Notes: a model not told the origin generated them from the sequence alone. Counted from the stretch's first letter, positions 15,903 to 24,742 are shown. The stretch is DNA of 64,000 nt from Streptomyces sp. HUAS MG91 (GCF_040529335.1 NZ_CP159534.1:5952001-6016000), one strand, 5' to 3'. Numbers and translations are program-made.

Positions 15903-16490
15903 ATGAGCAGTGACATACGCGACGCCTGGGCGCGGCAGCCCGCCATCGAGGCCCGGCAGGTCGACGACGCCTGGCAGCGCATCGAGACCTGGCTGCACCG
16001 CAACGCCCCCGCGACCGCGGCCCTCCTCCGCCCCGGCGCCTCGGACGACGAACTCGCGGCCTTCGAACGGGACCTCGGCGTCCGCATCCCCGCCGGGCTG
16101 AAGGCGCTGTGGCGGCGGTGCGCGGGAATGACCGCGGGCCCCGGCGAGGGCACGCCCTTCCTGCTGGACCGGTGGGCCCCGATGTCGTTCGACGCGGTGC
16201 TCGAGACCTACCGCGGGCAGATGCTGATGCGGGTCACCATGGACGAGTACGTGTCCTGGCGGCCCTCCTGGATCCCGTTCGCCTCCTTCGGCCCGCACGA
16301 CAACCTCTACGGGCTGTGCCTGGACGCCGAGACGGGACGGATCTGGAAGTGGACGGAGATCGCGGAGCGCACCCTCGTCCATCCGTCGCTCTCCGTGTAC
16401 CTGGAGGACATGGCGGACGCCCTCGACGTGCCGGAACTGTCGCCCGGAGCCCCGCCCCGAGTGCACGAGGGCGAACTCGAGTGGGCCTGA
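15903..16490 (+). CDS. SMI1/KNR4 (SUKH) family protein
   Basis: 195 residues. The motif LRPGASDDELAAFERDLGVRIPAGLKALWRRCAGM is split over residues 40-75 and is diagnostic of the SMI1/KNR4 fold, where PxxLxxL follows an acidic helix. LYGLCLDAETGRIWKWTE is the second conserved block. SUKH proteins are frequent immunity proteins of polymorphic toxins, but no toxin gene is adjacent, and in Streptomyces many stand alone. A TACGGT hexamer ends 7 nt before the ATG, suggesting a leaderless transcript; the opening 39 nt upstream is not needed. Confidence 0.8.
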   Translation: MSSDIRDAWARQPAIEARQVDDAWQRIETWLHRNAPATAALLRPGASDDELAAFERDLGVRIPAGLKALWRRCAGMTAGPGEGTPFLLDRWAPMSFDAVLETYRGQMLMRVTMDEYVSWRPSWIPFASFGPHDNLYGLCLDAETGRIWKWTEIAERTLVHPSLSVYLEDMADALDVPELSPGAPPRVHEGELEWA

Positions 16491-16552
16491 CGGCACTCTG
16501 CTCCGGGCCGAACGGCTCGCCCGCACCCCGCCGCGCGGGGCAGGCTCGGAGC

Positions 16553-17266
16553 ATGCAGCCGACGACCTTCGTCCTCGTCCACAGCCCCTCCGTGGGCCCC
16601 ACGACCTGGCACCCGGTGGCCGCCCGCCTCGAAGCGGCCGGCCACCGGGCCCGCGTCCCGTCCCTGCTGCACGTCGGCGACGACGGCCCGCCGTTCTGGC
16701 CCCGCGTCGCCGAGGCGGTCCGGGCCGGCCTGGCGGGGGTCCCCGACGACAGCCCCGTGGTCCTGGTGGTCCACAGCAACGCGGGCCTGTTCCTGCCGAC
16801 GATCCGCGCGGCCCTGGACCGCCCCGTCGCCGCCTCCGTCCTCGTCGACGCGGCGCTCCCGTCCCGCACCGGCCCCACTCCCGCCGCACCGCCCGAACTC
16901 CTGGCGTTCCTCCGCCCGTTGGCCGACGAACGGGGGATACTGCCGCGCTGGACGGACTGGTGGGACGAGGCGGACATCACGCCGCTGTTCGCCGGTCTCG
17001 CCGACCCGGCGATCCGGCGGACGGTGACCGACGAACAGCCCACCCTGCCGCTGTCGTACTACGAACAGCGCATCCCCGTCCCCGCCGGCTGGGACGACCA
17101 CCCCTGTTCCTACCTGCTGTTCGCACCGCCGTACGAGGAGACCGCCGCGGACGCGCGCGAGCGCGGCTGGACCGTGGCGCGGCTGCCCGGCGAGCACCTC
17201 CACCAGATCGTCGACCCGGCGGGAGTGGCCCGCGCCATCACCGAACTGGCCGCAAGCCACCACTAG
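16553..17266 (+). CDS. Alpha/beta hydrolase
   Basis: 237 residues. N-terminus FVLVHSPSVGPTTWHPVAARL has the oxyanion-region pattern of alpha/beta hydrolases. The nucleophile elbow is probably VVHSNAGLF, a degenerate G-x-S-x-G with Ser flanked by His and Asn. The final His lies in GEHLHQIVDP. No specific family or substrate can be assigned. ATG at 16553, 62 nt after the SMI1/KNR4 gene; GGAG lies just upstream. Confidence 0.75.
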   Translation: MQPTTFVLVHSPSVGPTTWHPVAARLEAAGHRARVPSLLHVGDDGPPFWPRVAEAVRAGLAGVPDDSPVVLVVHSNAGLFLPTIRAALDRPVAASVLVDAALPSRTGPTPAAPPELLAFLRPLADERGILPRWTDWWDEADITPLFAGLADPAIRRTVTDEQPTLPLSYYEQRIPVPAGWDDHPCSYLLFAPPYEETAADARERGWTVARLPGEHLHQIVDPAGVARAITELAASHH

Positions 17267-17322
17267 TTGGTGCAGGCCGGGCAGTTACGGATTCCCTTGC
17301 GCGCCGGAGCACCGGACAGTCC

Positions 17323-17928
17323 CTAGGGCCTCAGTCCCGCGCGCCGGAGCATCAGAGTCGACAAGTCGGCTACTACGTCCGGGTCGCCGCGCCGCCACCC
17401 GTCCGCCAGGCCGCCGGCCGGCTGCGGAAGCGCGGCCAGCGGACGGCGCGGACCGGTGAGCGCGCGCAGGGCGAGCAGGTCGGCGCCGCCGGGGGAGTCC
17501 AGCAGGCGGCGGGTGGAGGCCGAGCGTCGTATCCACAGCAGGCGCGGGACGAGCCACACCAGCAGGATGAGGACGGTCGGCAGCACGATCAGCGCGAGCG
17601 TGGTCAGATCGGCGAGCTGGCCCACGGTGTCCTGCAAGGACTGACCGGCGTCCGAAAGACTGGTCCCCGCCTCGCCCGCGGACTGGAGAGGCTTCTTGAG
17701 CGAGTCGCCCACGAGCGGAACCTTCGACGCCGCGTCACCGGCGTCGTTGAGGTGCGAGGCGAGGCTGTCACCCGCGCTCTGCGCCTGCCTGCCGGGCTCG
17801 GCCAGTGTCAGGATGGCGTCCCGCACGGCCAGCGCGAACTTCACGGTGAGCACGATCAGGAAGAGCGCGATCAGGTCCGCGAGGAGCTGGCGACTGCGGC
17901 GCGCTGGGGTCTGGGCGTAGAGACGCAT
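17323..17928 (-). CDS. Two-helix membrane protein of unknown function
   Basis: 201 residues from the ATG at 17928, which has GGAG 8 nt upstream; the opening to 18003 adds 25 residues without an SD. A basic N-terminus is followed by a first membrane helix (LLADLIALFLIVLTVKFALAV, about 15-35). A roughly 75-residue extracellular helical segment rich in S, A, D and G comes next. A second helix (TLALIVLPTVLILLVWLVPRLLW, about 112-135) leads to a basic cytoplasmic tail. No known domain recognised. Confidence 0.7.
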   Translation of the reverse strand: MRLYAQTPARRSRQLLADLIALFLIVLTVKFALAVRDAILTLAEPGRQAQSAGDSLASHLNDAGDAASKVPLVGDSLKKPLQSAGEAGTSLSDAGQSLQDTVGQLADLTTLALIVLPTVLILLVWLVPRLLWIRRSASTRRLLDSPGGADLLALRALTGPRRPLAALPQPAGGLADGWRRGDPDVVADLSTLMLRRAGLRP

Positions 17929-18039
17929 GAACGGTGCTCCTTGTTCCCGAACGGGCTCGGACGACGGCCGGATGACGTCCGTGTACCCGGAGCGACGGCG
18001 CACAGCGCGTTTGGACGAACACCGCCGAACAAGGTCCTG

Positions 18040-19374
18040 CTAGTTGCGATTCAGGGTGCGGGTCACTCCGGCCACCACCGCCGTGGTCAGCACCCAGCCG
18101 ATCACGACGAGCGCGTACGCGAGCGACTGCGGCCCGGTGCCGTCCCAGTGCCAGGCGTCGCGCTGCCCGAACCCGCCGACCGGGACGAGCAGGTCGAGGG
18201 TGTAGACGAGGGCGTGGAACGGCGGCCCCTCGCCCGCCTTGTTCGGCACGGGGTGGTGGGTGCGGAAGACGCCCCAGCCCGCGGCCGTGAGCAGGGCCAG
18301 CCAGAGCCCGGCGAGCCAGGGCCGATAGCCGTAGCCGACGGTCGCGTCGAGGAGATGGCCCCACAGGCGGCTCGCGAGGCCGAGGGTCGCGCGGCGGTGC
18401 CGCTGCCGGTGCAGCAGCACCCGGCGCGCCTCGTCGTCATGGCCCAGCCGCCGGTAGTTGAGGCCGAGTTGCTCGTACGGCTGCGGGCGGTAGCCCCCGT
18501 CGCGGCGCAGCCAGGCCAGCCGGTTCGTCACGTCGTCGCGGCGCCGGGGCGCGGTGGCCTCCAGCCAGTCGTACGTCAGCCCGTCCAGGCCGAGTGACGG
18601 GGGCCAGGTCGCCGGGGTGTCCTGGATGCGGGTGAAGTGGGCGTTGCGCAGGTTCACCCGGCCGCGCGGGGCGGCCGCGAAGCGTAGGTCCAGCGCCTCG
18701 GCCCGGGCGCCGACGCACATCAACGAGCTTGTGTCACTGCGGAGTTCCGCTCCGGCGAAGGTGAGCAGATCCTCTATCTGGGCGCCGCGCAGCCGTATCC
18801 GTCCGTCGGTGCTGAAGCCGTGCGACAGCCGTACCGTCGATGCGGTCAGGCCGTCGCCGTTGAACGCGATCAGGTCCGGTTCCCCGACGGTGATCCGCGA
18901 CCCGCGCATCCACAGCCCGCCCGGCAACTGTGCCCCGGGGAAGCCGACGAGCCCCTCGGCCTCGAACCCGCTGTCGCAGTAGACCCCGCCCTCCATCACC
19001 AGGCCGCCGGCCTCCAGCGCGGTGCCCTCCGGGTGGATCAGTCGGGCGCCGTCGAGCCGCAGCCCGCCCCCGATGTGCGCGTGCACCAGATTCAGCGCGC
19101 CGTCGACGGTCGTGCCGCGCAGGTCGAGCCGCCCGCCGATGTGCGCGGTCGGCGCTCTGAGCCCGGGCAGCCTGCTGTGCGTGACCGACAGCGCGAGCGT
19201 GGACGCCGCCTCCAGACTCACCGGCCCGTCGAACTCGCACTCCTCGAATCGTACGAGCGCCTTGATCTCGGTGCCGTCCAGGTTCAACGGGCCGGTGATA
19301 CGGGCCCGTTGGATCAGGACCGTGCCGGTCGCGTCGAGCAGTCTGTCCCGCAGGACGCCCGGATCAAGCCGCAT
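18040..19374 (-). CDS. Beta-helix (pentapeptide-like) membrane protein
   Basis: 444 residues. The first 290 carry repeating strands such as ITGPLNLDGTEIKALVRFEECEF, read in units of about 20 residues with alternating small and hydrophobic positions, as in a right-handed beta-helix related to pentapeptide repeats. The rest has three hydrophobic helices (about 345-365, 385-405 and 420-440). Streptomyces homologues are often named membrane-associated oxidoreductase, but I see no cofactor motif, so that name is unsupported. No clear SD before the ATG at 19374. Confidence 0.7.
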   Translation of the reverse strand: MRLDPGVLRDRLLDATGTVLIQRARITGPLNLDGTEIKALVRFEECEFDGPVSLEAASTLALSVTHSRLPGLRAPTAHIGGRLDLRGTTVDGALNLVHAHIGGGLRLDGARLIHPEGTALEAGGLVMEGGVYCDSGFEAEGLVGFPGAQLPGGLWMRGSRITVGEPDLIAFNGDGLTASTVRLSHGFSTDGRIRLRGAQIEDLLTFAGAELRSDTSSLMCVGARAEALDLRFAAAPRGRVNLRNAHFTRIQDTPATWPPSLGLDGLTYDWLEATAPRRRDDVTNRLAWLRRDGGYRPQPYEQLGLNYRRLGHDDEARRVLLHRQRHRRATLGLASRLWGHLLDATVGYGYRPWLAGLWLALLTAAGWGVFRTHHPVPNKAGEGPPFHALVYTLDLLVPVGGFGQRDAWHWDGTGPQSLAYALVVIGWVLTTAVVAGVTRTLNRN

Positions 19375-19542
19375 GACGGCCGGCGGGACAGGTGCTTCCG
19401 GGTCTGTGGTGGTGCCGTGCCGCGATGGTCATACGCCCCATCCTTCCAGCAGCTTCGCCGACCATCGGTCCCGTACGGCGGAATCGTCCGTGCCCGGACA
19501 ATCGGATTGCCGGGGTGCGGTCCGGCCGGATAGGAAGCTCCC

Positions 19543-20079
19543 ATGCTGAAGGGCGACAGGATCGGGCTCAGGGCCCGGCACGAGGAGGACATCCCGGTGC
19601 TGGAGGCAGGGCTCTACGCACAGGTGGCCACCACGGCGCGGGCCGACAGCCACCCGTGGCGGCCGCTCACGCCCGGCTCACCGCAGAGCCGGTTCCGGGT
19701 GGACGACGACGACCAGCGGCACCTCGTGTTCTCCGTGGTGGAGCTGGCCGACGGCGCCCTGGTCGGCGGCGCGAACCTGTGGGGCGTCGACCTCCACCAC
19801 CGGTCCGCGCACATCGGCCTCGGCCTGCTCCCGGCCGCCCGCGGCAAGGGATACGGCACCGACGTGGTCGCGGCCCTGTGCCACTACGCGTTCGTCGTGC
19901 GCGGCCTGAACCGCTTGCAGATCGAGACCTTGTCGGACAACATCCCGATGCTGCGCGCCGCCGAACGCAACGGTTTCGTGCGCGAGGGCCTGCTGCGCTC
20001 CTCGGCCTGGGTGATGGGAGCCTTCCAGGACGACGTCGTCCTGGGCCTGCTCGCGGAGGACTTCCGGCGCACGCCGTAG
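19543..20079 (+). CDS. GNAT family N-acetyltransferase (RimJ/RimL-like)
   Basis: 178 residues of the GNAT fold: GLGLLPAARGKGYGTDVVAAL (about 88-108) is the acetyl-CoA pyrophosphate-binding motif A, and RLQIETLSDNIPMLRAAERNGFVREG is the C-terminal NxxSxxxxEKxGF-type block. Resembles ribosomal-protein or small-molecule acetyltransferases. ATG at 19543. Its stop is one nucleotide from that of the convergent cytochrome b gene. Confidence 0.85.
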   Translation: MLKGDRIGLRARHEEDIPVLEAGLYAQVATTARADSHPWRPLTPGSPQSRFRVDDDDQRHLVFSVVELADGALVGGANLWGVDLHHRSAHIGLGLLPAARGKGYGTDVVAALCHYAFVVRGLNRLQIETLSDNIPMLRAAERNGFVREGLLRSSAWVMGAFQDDVVLGLLAEDFRRTP

Positions 20080-20080
20080 G

Positions 20081-21697
20081 TCACGGCCGCAGCGACGGGT
20101 GTCGCGGTTCCTCCTCCACCTCCGGTGGCCGCGCCTTCGGCACCTGTGTGCCCGCGCCGAACATCCACCGCGACAGGGTCACCCGCAGCCGCTGAGCGGC
20201 CCGCACCCGGCGGCGTACGCCGTGCTCGTCCGTGTCCGGCAGGGCCTCCAGCGCGGCCGGCTGCTCGTGCTGGGTGAGGCGGAACGACTCGGCGCGGTCC
20301 AGCGGCTCGTGGATCTCCACGTACTCCCCGTGCGGCAGCCGCTTGATCCGGCCCGTCTCGCGGCCGTGCAGCACCTTGTCCCGGTCCCGCCGCTGGAGCC
20401 CGAGACAGATCCGCCGGGTCACGACGAACGCGAGGGCCGGACCGGCGAACAGCGCCACCCGCGCGGTCCACGTGATGGCGTTCACCGAGAGATGGAAGTG
20501 CGTGGCCCACAGGTCGTTGCCGCCGGCCGCCATCGCGACGAGGAAGCCGGTCAGCCAGGCCACCCCGAGCGCGGTGCGCACCGGGCGGTTGCGCGGCCGG
20601 TCCAGCAGATGGTGCTCGCGCCGGTCGCCCGTGATCCACGCCTCCACGAACGGATACACCCCGATGAGGAGCAGCCACAGCGGGAACGCCAGGAACGGCA
20701 CGAGGACACCGAGGGCGAGGGTGTGCCCGCCGAGCACGATCTCCCACCCCGGCATCACCCGCACGAGCCCCTCGGCGAACCCCAGGTACCAGTCGGGCTG
20801 CGCGCCCGTGGACACCTGGTCGGGGCGGTAGGGCCCGTACACCCAGACCGGGTTGACGGTCGCGACGGCGGCGATGGCCGCCACCACGCCGAAGACCAGG
20901 AAGAAGAAGCCGCCCGCCTTGGCCACGTAGACCGGGAAGAAGGGCTGGCCCACCACGTTGCGCTCGGTCCTTCCCGGGCCGGGGAACTGGGTGTGCTTGT
21001 GGTGGAAGACCAGGATCAGATGGGTGACGACGAGCGCCGCCATGATCCCCGGCAGCAGTAGGACGTGGATCGAGTAGAAGCGGACCACGATGTCGTGGCC
21101 CGGGAACTCGCCGCCGAAGAGGAAGAACGACAGGTACGTCCCGACGACGGGGACGGCCAGGGTCATGCCCTCGATGAGCCGCATCCCGGCGCCGGAGAGC
21201 AGATCGTCGGGCAGCGAGTACCCGAGCAGTCCCTCGAACAGCGCGAGGAACAGCAGCAGCCAGCCGAACAGCCAGTTCAGCTCGCGCGGCTTGCGGAACG
21301 ACCCCGTGAAGAAGTGCCGCATCATGTGCACGAACATCGCCGCTACGAAGATCAGCGCGGCCCAGTGGTGGATCTGCCGGATCAGCAGCCCGCCGCGCAC
21401 GTCGAAGCTGATGCGGAGCGTCGAGGAGTACGCTTCCGACATGCGCACACCGCTCAGCGGCAGGTAACTGCCGTGGTATTCCACCTCGTTCATCGACGGA
21501 TGGAAGAACAGCGTCAGGTAGACGCCGGTCAGCACGAGGATGACGAAGGTGTAGAGGCAGATCTCGCCCAGCAGGAACGACCAGTGGTCGGGGAAGACCT
21601 TGCGCAGATACTTTCGGCCGAGACCGTGGATCCCGAGCCTGCCGTCGGCCCAGTCCGCGACCCGCTCGCCCGCCGTCGCGTCCGTTCTCCCGCTCAT
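20081..21697 (-). CDS. QcrB-like cytochrome b, orphan
   Basis: 538 residues of the cytochrome b/b6 family with about eight to nine membrane helices. Haem-ligand His pairs are in RQIHHWAALIFVAAMFVHMMRHFF and FYSIHVLLLPGIMAALVVTH. The Qo-site motif is PDWY (GAQPDWYLGF), as in actinobacterial QcrB. The main bc1-aa3 genes (qcrC, qcrA, ctaC) are absent, so this is a second, solitary copy. Such paralogues lack an assigned partner. ATG at 21697 has GGAGG 6 nt upstream; the opening to 21721 is less likely. A TGTGAC-GT-GTCACA palindrome lies 71 bp upstream. Confidence 0.88.
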   Translation of the reverse strand: MSGRTDATAGERVADWADGRLGIHGLGRKYLRKVFPDHWSFLLGEICLYTFVILVLTGVYLTLFFHPSMNEVEYHGSYLPLSGVRMSEAYSSTLRISFDVRGGLLIRQIHHWAALIFVAAMFVHMMRHFFTGSFRKPRELNWLFGWLLLFLALFEGLLGYSLPDDLLSGAGMRLIEGMTLAVPVVGTYLSFFLFGGEFPGHDIVVRFYSIHVLLLPGIMAALVVTHLILVFHHKHTQFPGPGRTERNVVGQPFFPVYVAKAGGFFFLVFGVVAAIAAVATVNPVWVYGPYRPDQVSTGAQPDWYLGFAEGLVRVMPGWEIVLGGHTLALGVLVPFLAFPLWLLLIGVYPFVEAWITGDRREHHLLDRPRNRPVRTALGVAWLTGFLVAMAAGGNDLWATHFHLSVNAITWTARVALFAGPALAFVVTRRICLGLQRRDRDKVLHGRETGRIKRLPHGEYVEIHEPLDRAESFRLTQHEQPAALEALPDTDEHGVRRRVRAAQRLRVTLSRWMFGAGTQVPKARPPEVEEEPRHPSLRP

Positions 21698-21767
21698 CGT
21701 GAACCTCCCATGGGTGCTCACGAGAACGACGGGACGGCCGCTCCGTTCGTGACATCGGGGCGGCTCC

Positions 21768-21781
21768 TGTGACGTGTCACA
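21768..21781. promoter_or_regulatory. 14-bp palindrome upstream of cytochrome b
   Basis: TGTGAC and GTCACA arms around a GT centre. TGTGA/TCACA half-sites are shared by CRP/FNR-type and Rex regulators, but the spacing (4 bp between TGTGA and TCACA) is shorter than the usual 6 or more. Candidate operator only. Confidence 0.4.
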
Positions 21782-21844
21782 CAGGGAGCCGGTCGATGCC
21801 GCGGACGGGACGGCCGTCCCGGATCACCGCGCCGCAGGGGTGCT

Positions 21845-22456
21845 TCAGGCGCCCTTGATGGCGGAGATGTCGAAGTTCAGCTTGATCTTGTCGGAGACGA
21901 GGACGCCACCGGTCTCCAGCGCCGCGTTCCAGGTCAGGCCCCACTCCGAGCGCAGGATCTCGGCCTTGCCCTCGAAGCCGACGCGCTCGTTGCCGAACGG
22001 GTCCTTGGCCGAGCCGTTGAACTCCAGGTCGATGGAGAGCGGCTTGGTGGTGCCGAGGATCGTGAGGTCACCGGTGATGCGGTAGTCGTCGCCGCCCAGC
22101 GACTCGGCGGACGTCGAACGGAACGTCATCGTCGGGAACTCGTCGATCTTGAAGAAGTCGGCGCTCTTCAGGTGACCGTCACGGTCGGCGTTGCCGGTGT
22201 CGATGCTGGCCATCTGCACATCGAAGTTCGCGGTGGACTTGGCCGGGTCCGAGCCGTCGAGGTGCAGCTCGCCGGTGAAGTCGGTGAAGCCGCCCTTCAC
22301 GTTCGTCACCATCGCGTGCCGGGCGACGAAGCCGAGCGTGGTGTGCGCGGGGTCGACGGTGTAGTCGCCCGTGACGGTGCTCAGGTCCGGGCCGGCCGGG
22401 GCGGCGGCAGCGGTGGTGGTCTCGGTGGTCTCGTTCTTGCGGCCGAAGATGCCCAT
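21845..22456 (-). CDS. YceI family lipid/isoprenoid-binding protein
   Basis: 203 residues; the YceI lipocalin-like barrel spans about 30-200. Typical motifs are YTVDPAHTTLGFVARH, VKGGFTDFTGELHLD and LTILGTTKPLSIDLEF. YceI proteins bind polyisoprenoid or amphipathic ligands. No signal peptide is seen; a short Thr/Ala-rich N-terminus precedes the barrel, so the protein is likely cytoplasmic here. ATG at 22456 with GGAG 7 nt upstream, preferred over 22519. Expressed from a strong promoter with overlapping inverted repeats (22507-22561), the classic design for a MarR-type repressor. Confidence 0.88.
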   Translation of the reverse strand: MGIFGRKNETTETTTAAAAPAGPDLSTVTGDYTVDPAHTTLGFVARHAMVTNVKGGFTDFTGELHLDGSDPAKSTANFDVQMASIDTGNADRDGHLKSADFFKIDEFPTMTFRSTSAESLGGDDYRITGDLTILGTTKPLSIDLEFNGSAKDPFGNERVGFEGKAEILRSEWGLTWNAALETGGVLVSDKIKLNFDISAIKGA

Positions 22457-22506
22457 GACGTGCTCCTTGGGGACGGGCGGCACGGGGTGCCGACGTGATG
22501 TTGAAG

Positions 22507-22561
22507 ATTGAACTTTCAACTGAGGACGACTCTAGCGCGATGATGTTCAACTTTCAACATC
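22507..22561 (-). promoter_or_regulatory. yceI promoter with two repressor-type operators
   Basis: On the minus strand, -35 TTGAAA (22557-22552), a 17-bp spacer and -10 TAGAGT (22534-22529). AGTTGAAAGTTCAAT (22521-22507) covers the start region and GATGTTGAAAGTTGAACATC (22561-22542) covers the -35. They share GTTGAAAGTT. TTGAA-N2-TTCAA palindromes are typical of MarR-family operators. Confidence 0.65.
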
Positions 22562-22672
22562 AAACGCTGTGTGTCGCTCCGGTGACGCACGGGAGGGTGA
22601 CCGGTAGGAAAGTCCCGTTGACACCGTGTGGAGCTAAACGTCTCCATTGTGCGAGAAGGGGAGGTTTTGCGC

Positions 22673-23890
22673 GTGCTGCGGACGGGCGAGGCGACGGAAC
22701 TCCAGGGCGGACTCCAGGGCGGACGCCCGGGCGGGCCGGTCTCCGCCGGGCGGTGGGGCGGCGGGAAGCCGCCGGGTGTACTGCGCGCCCTCGCCGTCTT
22801 CGCGGCGGTCCGCGCCACCGGGGTCGTCCTGGTGGTCCTCACCGACCTGCACGGCGGACACCCGGCCACCCGGACGCTCACCCACGCCTGGGACGCCGTC
22901 TGGTACCTGCACATCGCCGTTCACGGCTACGGCACCCGCGAATACCTCTCCTCCTTCGGGACCGTCCAGACCGACTTCGCCTTCTTCCCGCTCTTCCCTC
23001 TGCTGACCCGGGCGACGGACGCCGTCCTGCCGGGCGGCGCCGGAGCGGCGGCGCTGCTCGTCGCCTGGGCCGCCGCCCTGGCCGCGGCCTGGGGCGTCTA
23101 CGCCGTCGGGCACCGCCTGTACGGCACGGCGACGGCCACCTTCCTCGTCGCCCTGTGGGCGCTGCTGCCGCAGGCGGTCGTCCTCACCCTCGCCTACAGC
23201 GAGTCGCTGTTCGCCGCGCTCGCCGCCTGGGCGCTGTACGCGCTGCTCCGCAGGAACTGGCCGCTCGCCGGAGCCCTGGCCGCCCTCGCGGGCCTGACCC
23301 GCCCCACCGGGCTCGCCGTCGCCGCCGCGGTCGTCGTCACCGCCGGCCGGGAACTCGTCCGGCGGCGCGGGCGCGGGCGTGGGCCCTGGCTCGCGGTGCT
23401 GCTCGCCCCCGCGGGGTGGCTCGGTTACGTGCTGTGGGTCGGGGCGCGCACGGGGGACCTGCTGCACGGCTACTTCACCGTGCAGGACGCCTGGAAGTCG
23501 GGGCTCGACTTCGGTACGAGTTCGCTGCGCTTCCTGCGGGTGCTCTTCCTGTACGGCGGCAAGGTCGTCTATCCGGTGTCCGTGCTGCTCGTCGCCGCCG
23601 CCGTGGTGCTGTTCTGCCTGCTGTGCCTGGAGCGCTCGCCCCGGACGGCCCTGCCGCTGCTGGTCTTCAGCGGGGTCCTGGTCCTGATGGTGCTGCTGCT
23701 CGGCGGCCCCTTCGCCTCCAAGCCCCGCTTCGTCCTGCCCGCGTTCCCGCTGCTCATTCCGGTGGCCCGGTCGATGGCGCGCGGGTGGGGGCGAAGTCGG
23801 GCGCGGGTTGTGGTGGTGCTGGGGGCGCTGGCCTGTGTGGCGCTGCCGTACGGGGTGTGGGTGGCGGCGGTGGTGAAGACGCCGCTGTGA
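22673..23890 (+). CDS. PIG-V-like membrane mannosyltransferase
   Basis: 405 residues from the GTG at 22673, which has GGGAGG 8 nt upstream; an in-frame GTG at 22628 lies inside a likely promoter (TTGACA at 22618). About nine hydrophobic helices. HAWDAVWYLHIAVHGYG near residue 50 has the Asp-containing first loop of GT-C/PIG-V enzymes, and FFPLFPLL follows. These enzymes use polyprenyl-phosphate sugars to transfer mannose outside the membrane. The acceptor is unknown. The next 400 nt hold only repeats. Confidence 0.75.
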   Translation: MLRTGEATELQGGLQGGRPGGPVSAGRWGGGKPPGVLRALAVFAAVRATGVVLVVLTDLHGGHPATRTLTHAWDAVWYLHIAVHGYGTREYLSSFGTVQTDFAFFPLFPLLTRATDAVLPGGAGAAALLVAWAAALAAAWGVYAVGHRLYGTATATFLVALWALLPQAVVLTLAYSESLFAALAAWALYALLRRNWPLAGALAALAGLTRPTGLAVAAAVVVTAGRELVRRRGRGRGPWLAVLLAPAGWLGYVLWVGARTGDLLHGYFTVQDAWKSGLDFGTSSLRFLRVLFLYGGKVVYPVSVLLVAAAVVLFCLLCLERSPRTALPLLVFSGVLVLMVLLLGGPFASKPRFVLPAFPLLIPVARSMARGWGRSRARVVVVLGALACVALPYGVWVAAVVKTPL

Positions 23891-24319
23891 GTGCGGCTAG
23901 CGTCGTGGCTGGCCGCGCAGTTCCCCGCGCCCCTGGAGCCTTGCGCTGCGCGCGGCTTTTCGTTGCCGGGTGCGGCTCTCGTCGTGGCTGGTCGCGCAGT
24001 TCCCCGCGCCCCTGAGGCATGCGCTGACGCGCAGCCTCCCCTCTGAGGCTGCGCTCCGCGCGCCTCCGATCAAGGACACGGGGCGCACCTCTGATGAAGG
24101 GCGGGTGCCGCGCCTCTCCGATGAGATGGCGCACGAAGTGCGCATCTCAGGGGCGCGGGGAACTGCGCGACCAGCCACGACGAGAGCCGCGCACGGGAAC
24201 TGGTTTCAGGGGCGCGGGGAACTGCGCGAGAAGCGGCCACCGGCCCGCACCCGAAGAACGACCCAGGGGCGCGGGGAACTGCGCGACCAGCCACGACGAA
24301 AGCCGCACCCGGAGACGGG
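23891..24319. repeat. Repeat-rich gap with five copies of the 20-bp core
   Basis: A 429-nt stretch without a gene. Core GGGGCGCGGGGAACTGCGCG occurs five times: 23902-23936 and 23971-24017 on the minus strand, and 24147-24190, 24206-24251 and 24264-24309 on the plus strand. Most copies extend into GACCAGCCACGACGA. The two inverted groups could pair into a long stem. The part between (24018-24146) is low in coding signal. Confidence 0.85.
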
Positions 24320-24742
24320 TCAGCGACCAGCGAGACGCTCCATCAGGGCGGCACCCTGAGACAGCAACTCCCGCTCGTCGGGGCTGAGCTCGGCCTCGAT
24401 CGCCTGCGCGAGCCACCCGGCCCGGCGCCCCCGCTCGGCATCCAGGGCGGCATGCCCGGCATCGGTCAGCTCCACCAGCGACTTGCGCCCGTCGGTGGGA
24501 TGCGCCCGGCGCGTCACAAGCCCCTGCTCCGTCAGCAGCCCGACGGCCCGGGCCATCGACTGCGGCCTGACCCGCTGATCGGCGGCGAGATCGCTGGTGG
24601 TCATGGCGCCGTCGCGGTCCAGCACGCCGAGCACGGCGACCTGGCCGTGCGGAATCAGGTCCTCGTGCTTCACGCGCCGGGTGAGCCGACCCATCGCGGT
24701 ACGCAGATCGGCGGCGACGGCAGCGGATTCCGGGGCAGACAT
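24320..24742 (-). CDS. MarR family transcriptional regulator
   Basis: 140 residues. Winged helix: GQVAVLGVLDRDGAMTTSDLAADQRVRPQSMARAV spans the HTH (about 38-72), followed by the wing TRRAHPTDGRKSLVELTDAG, with the DxRxxxxxLT motif of MarR proteins. Divergent from eno. A -10 TAAAGT ends 6 nt before the ATG, so a leaderless mRNA is likely. The 104-bp tandem array between the two genes is the obvious candidate binding region. It could also control yceI, whose operators are MarR-like. Confidence 0.9.
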   Translation of the reverse strand: MSAPESAAVAADLRTAMGRLTRRVKHEDLIPHGQVAVLGVLDRDGAMTTSDLAADQRVRPQSMARAVGLLTEQGLVTRRAHPTDGRKSLVELTDAGHAALDAERGRRAGWLAQAIEAELSPDERELLSQGAALMERLAGR

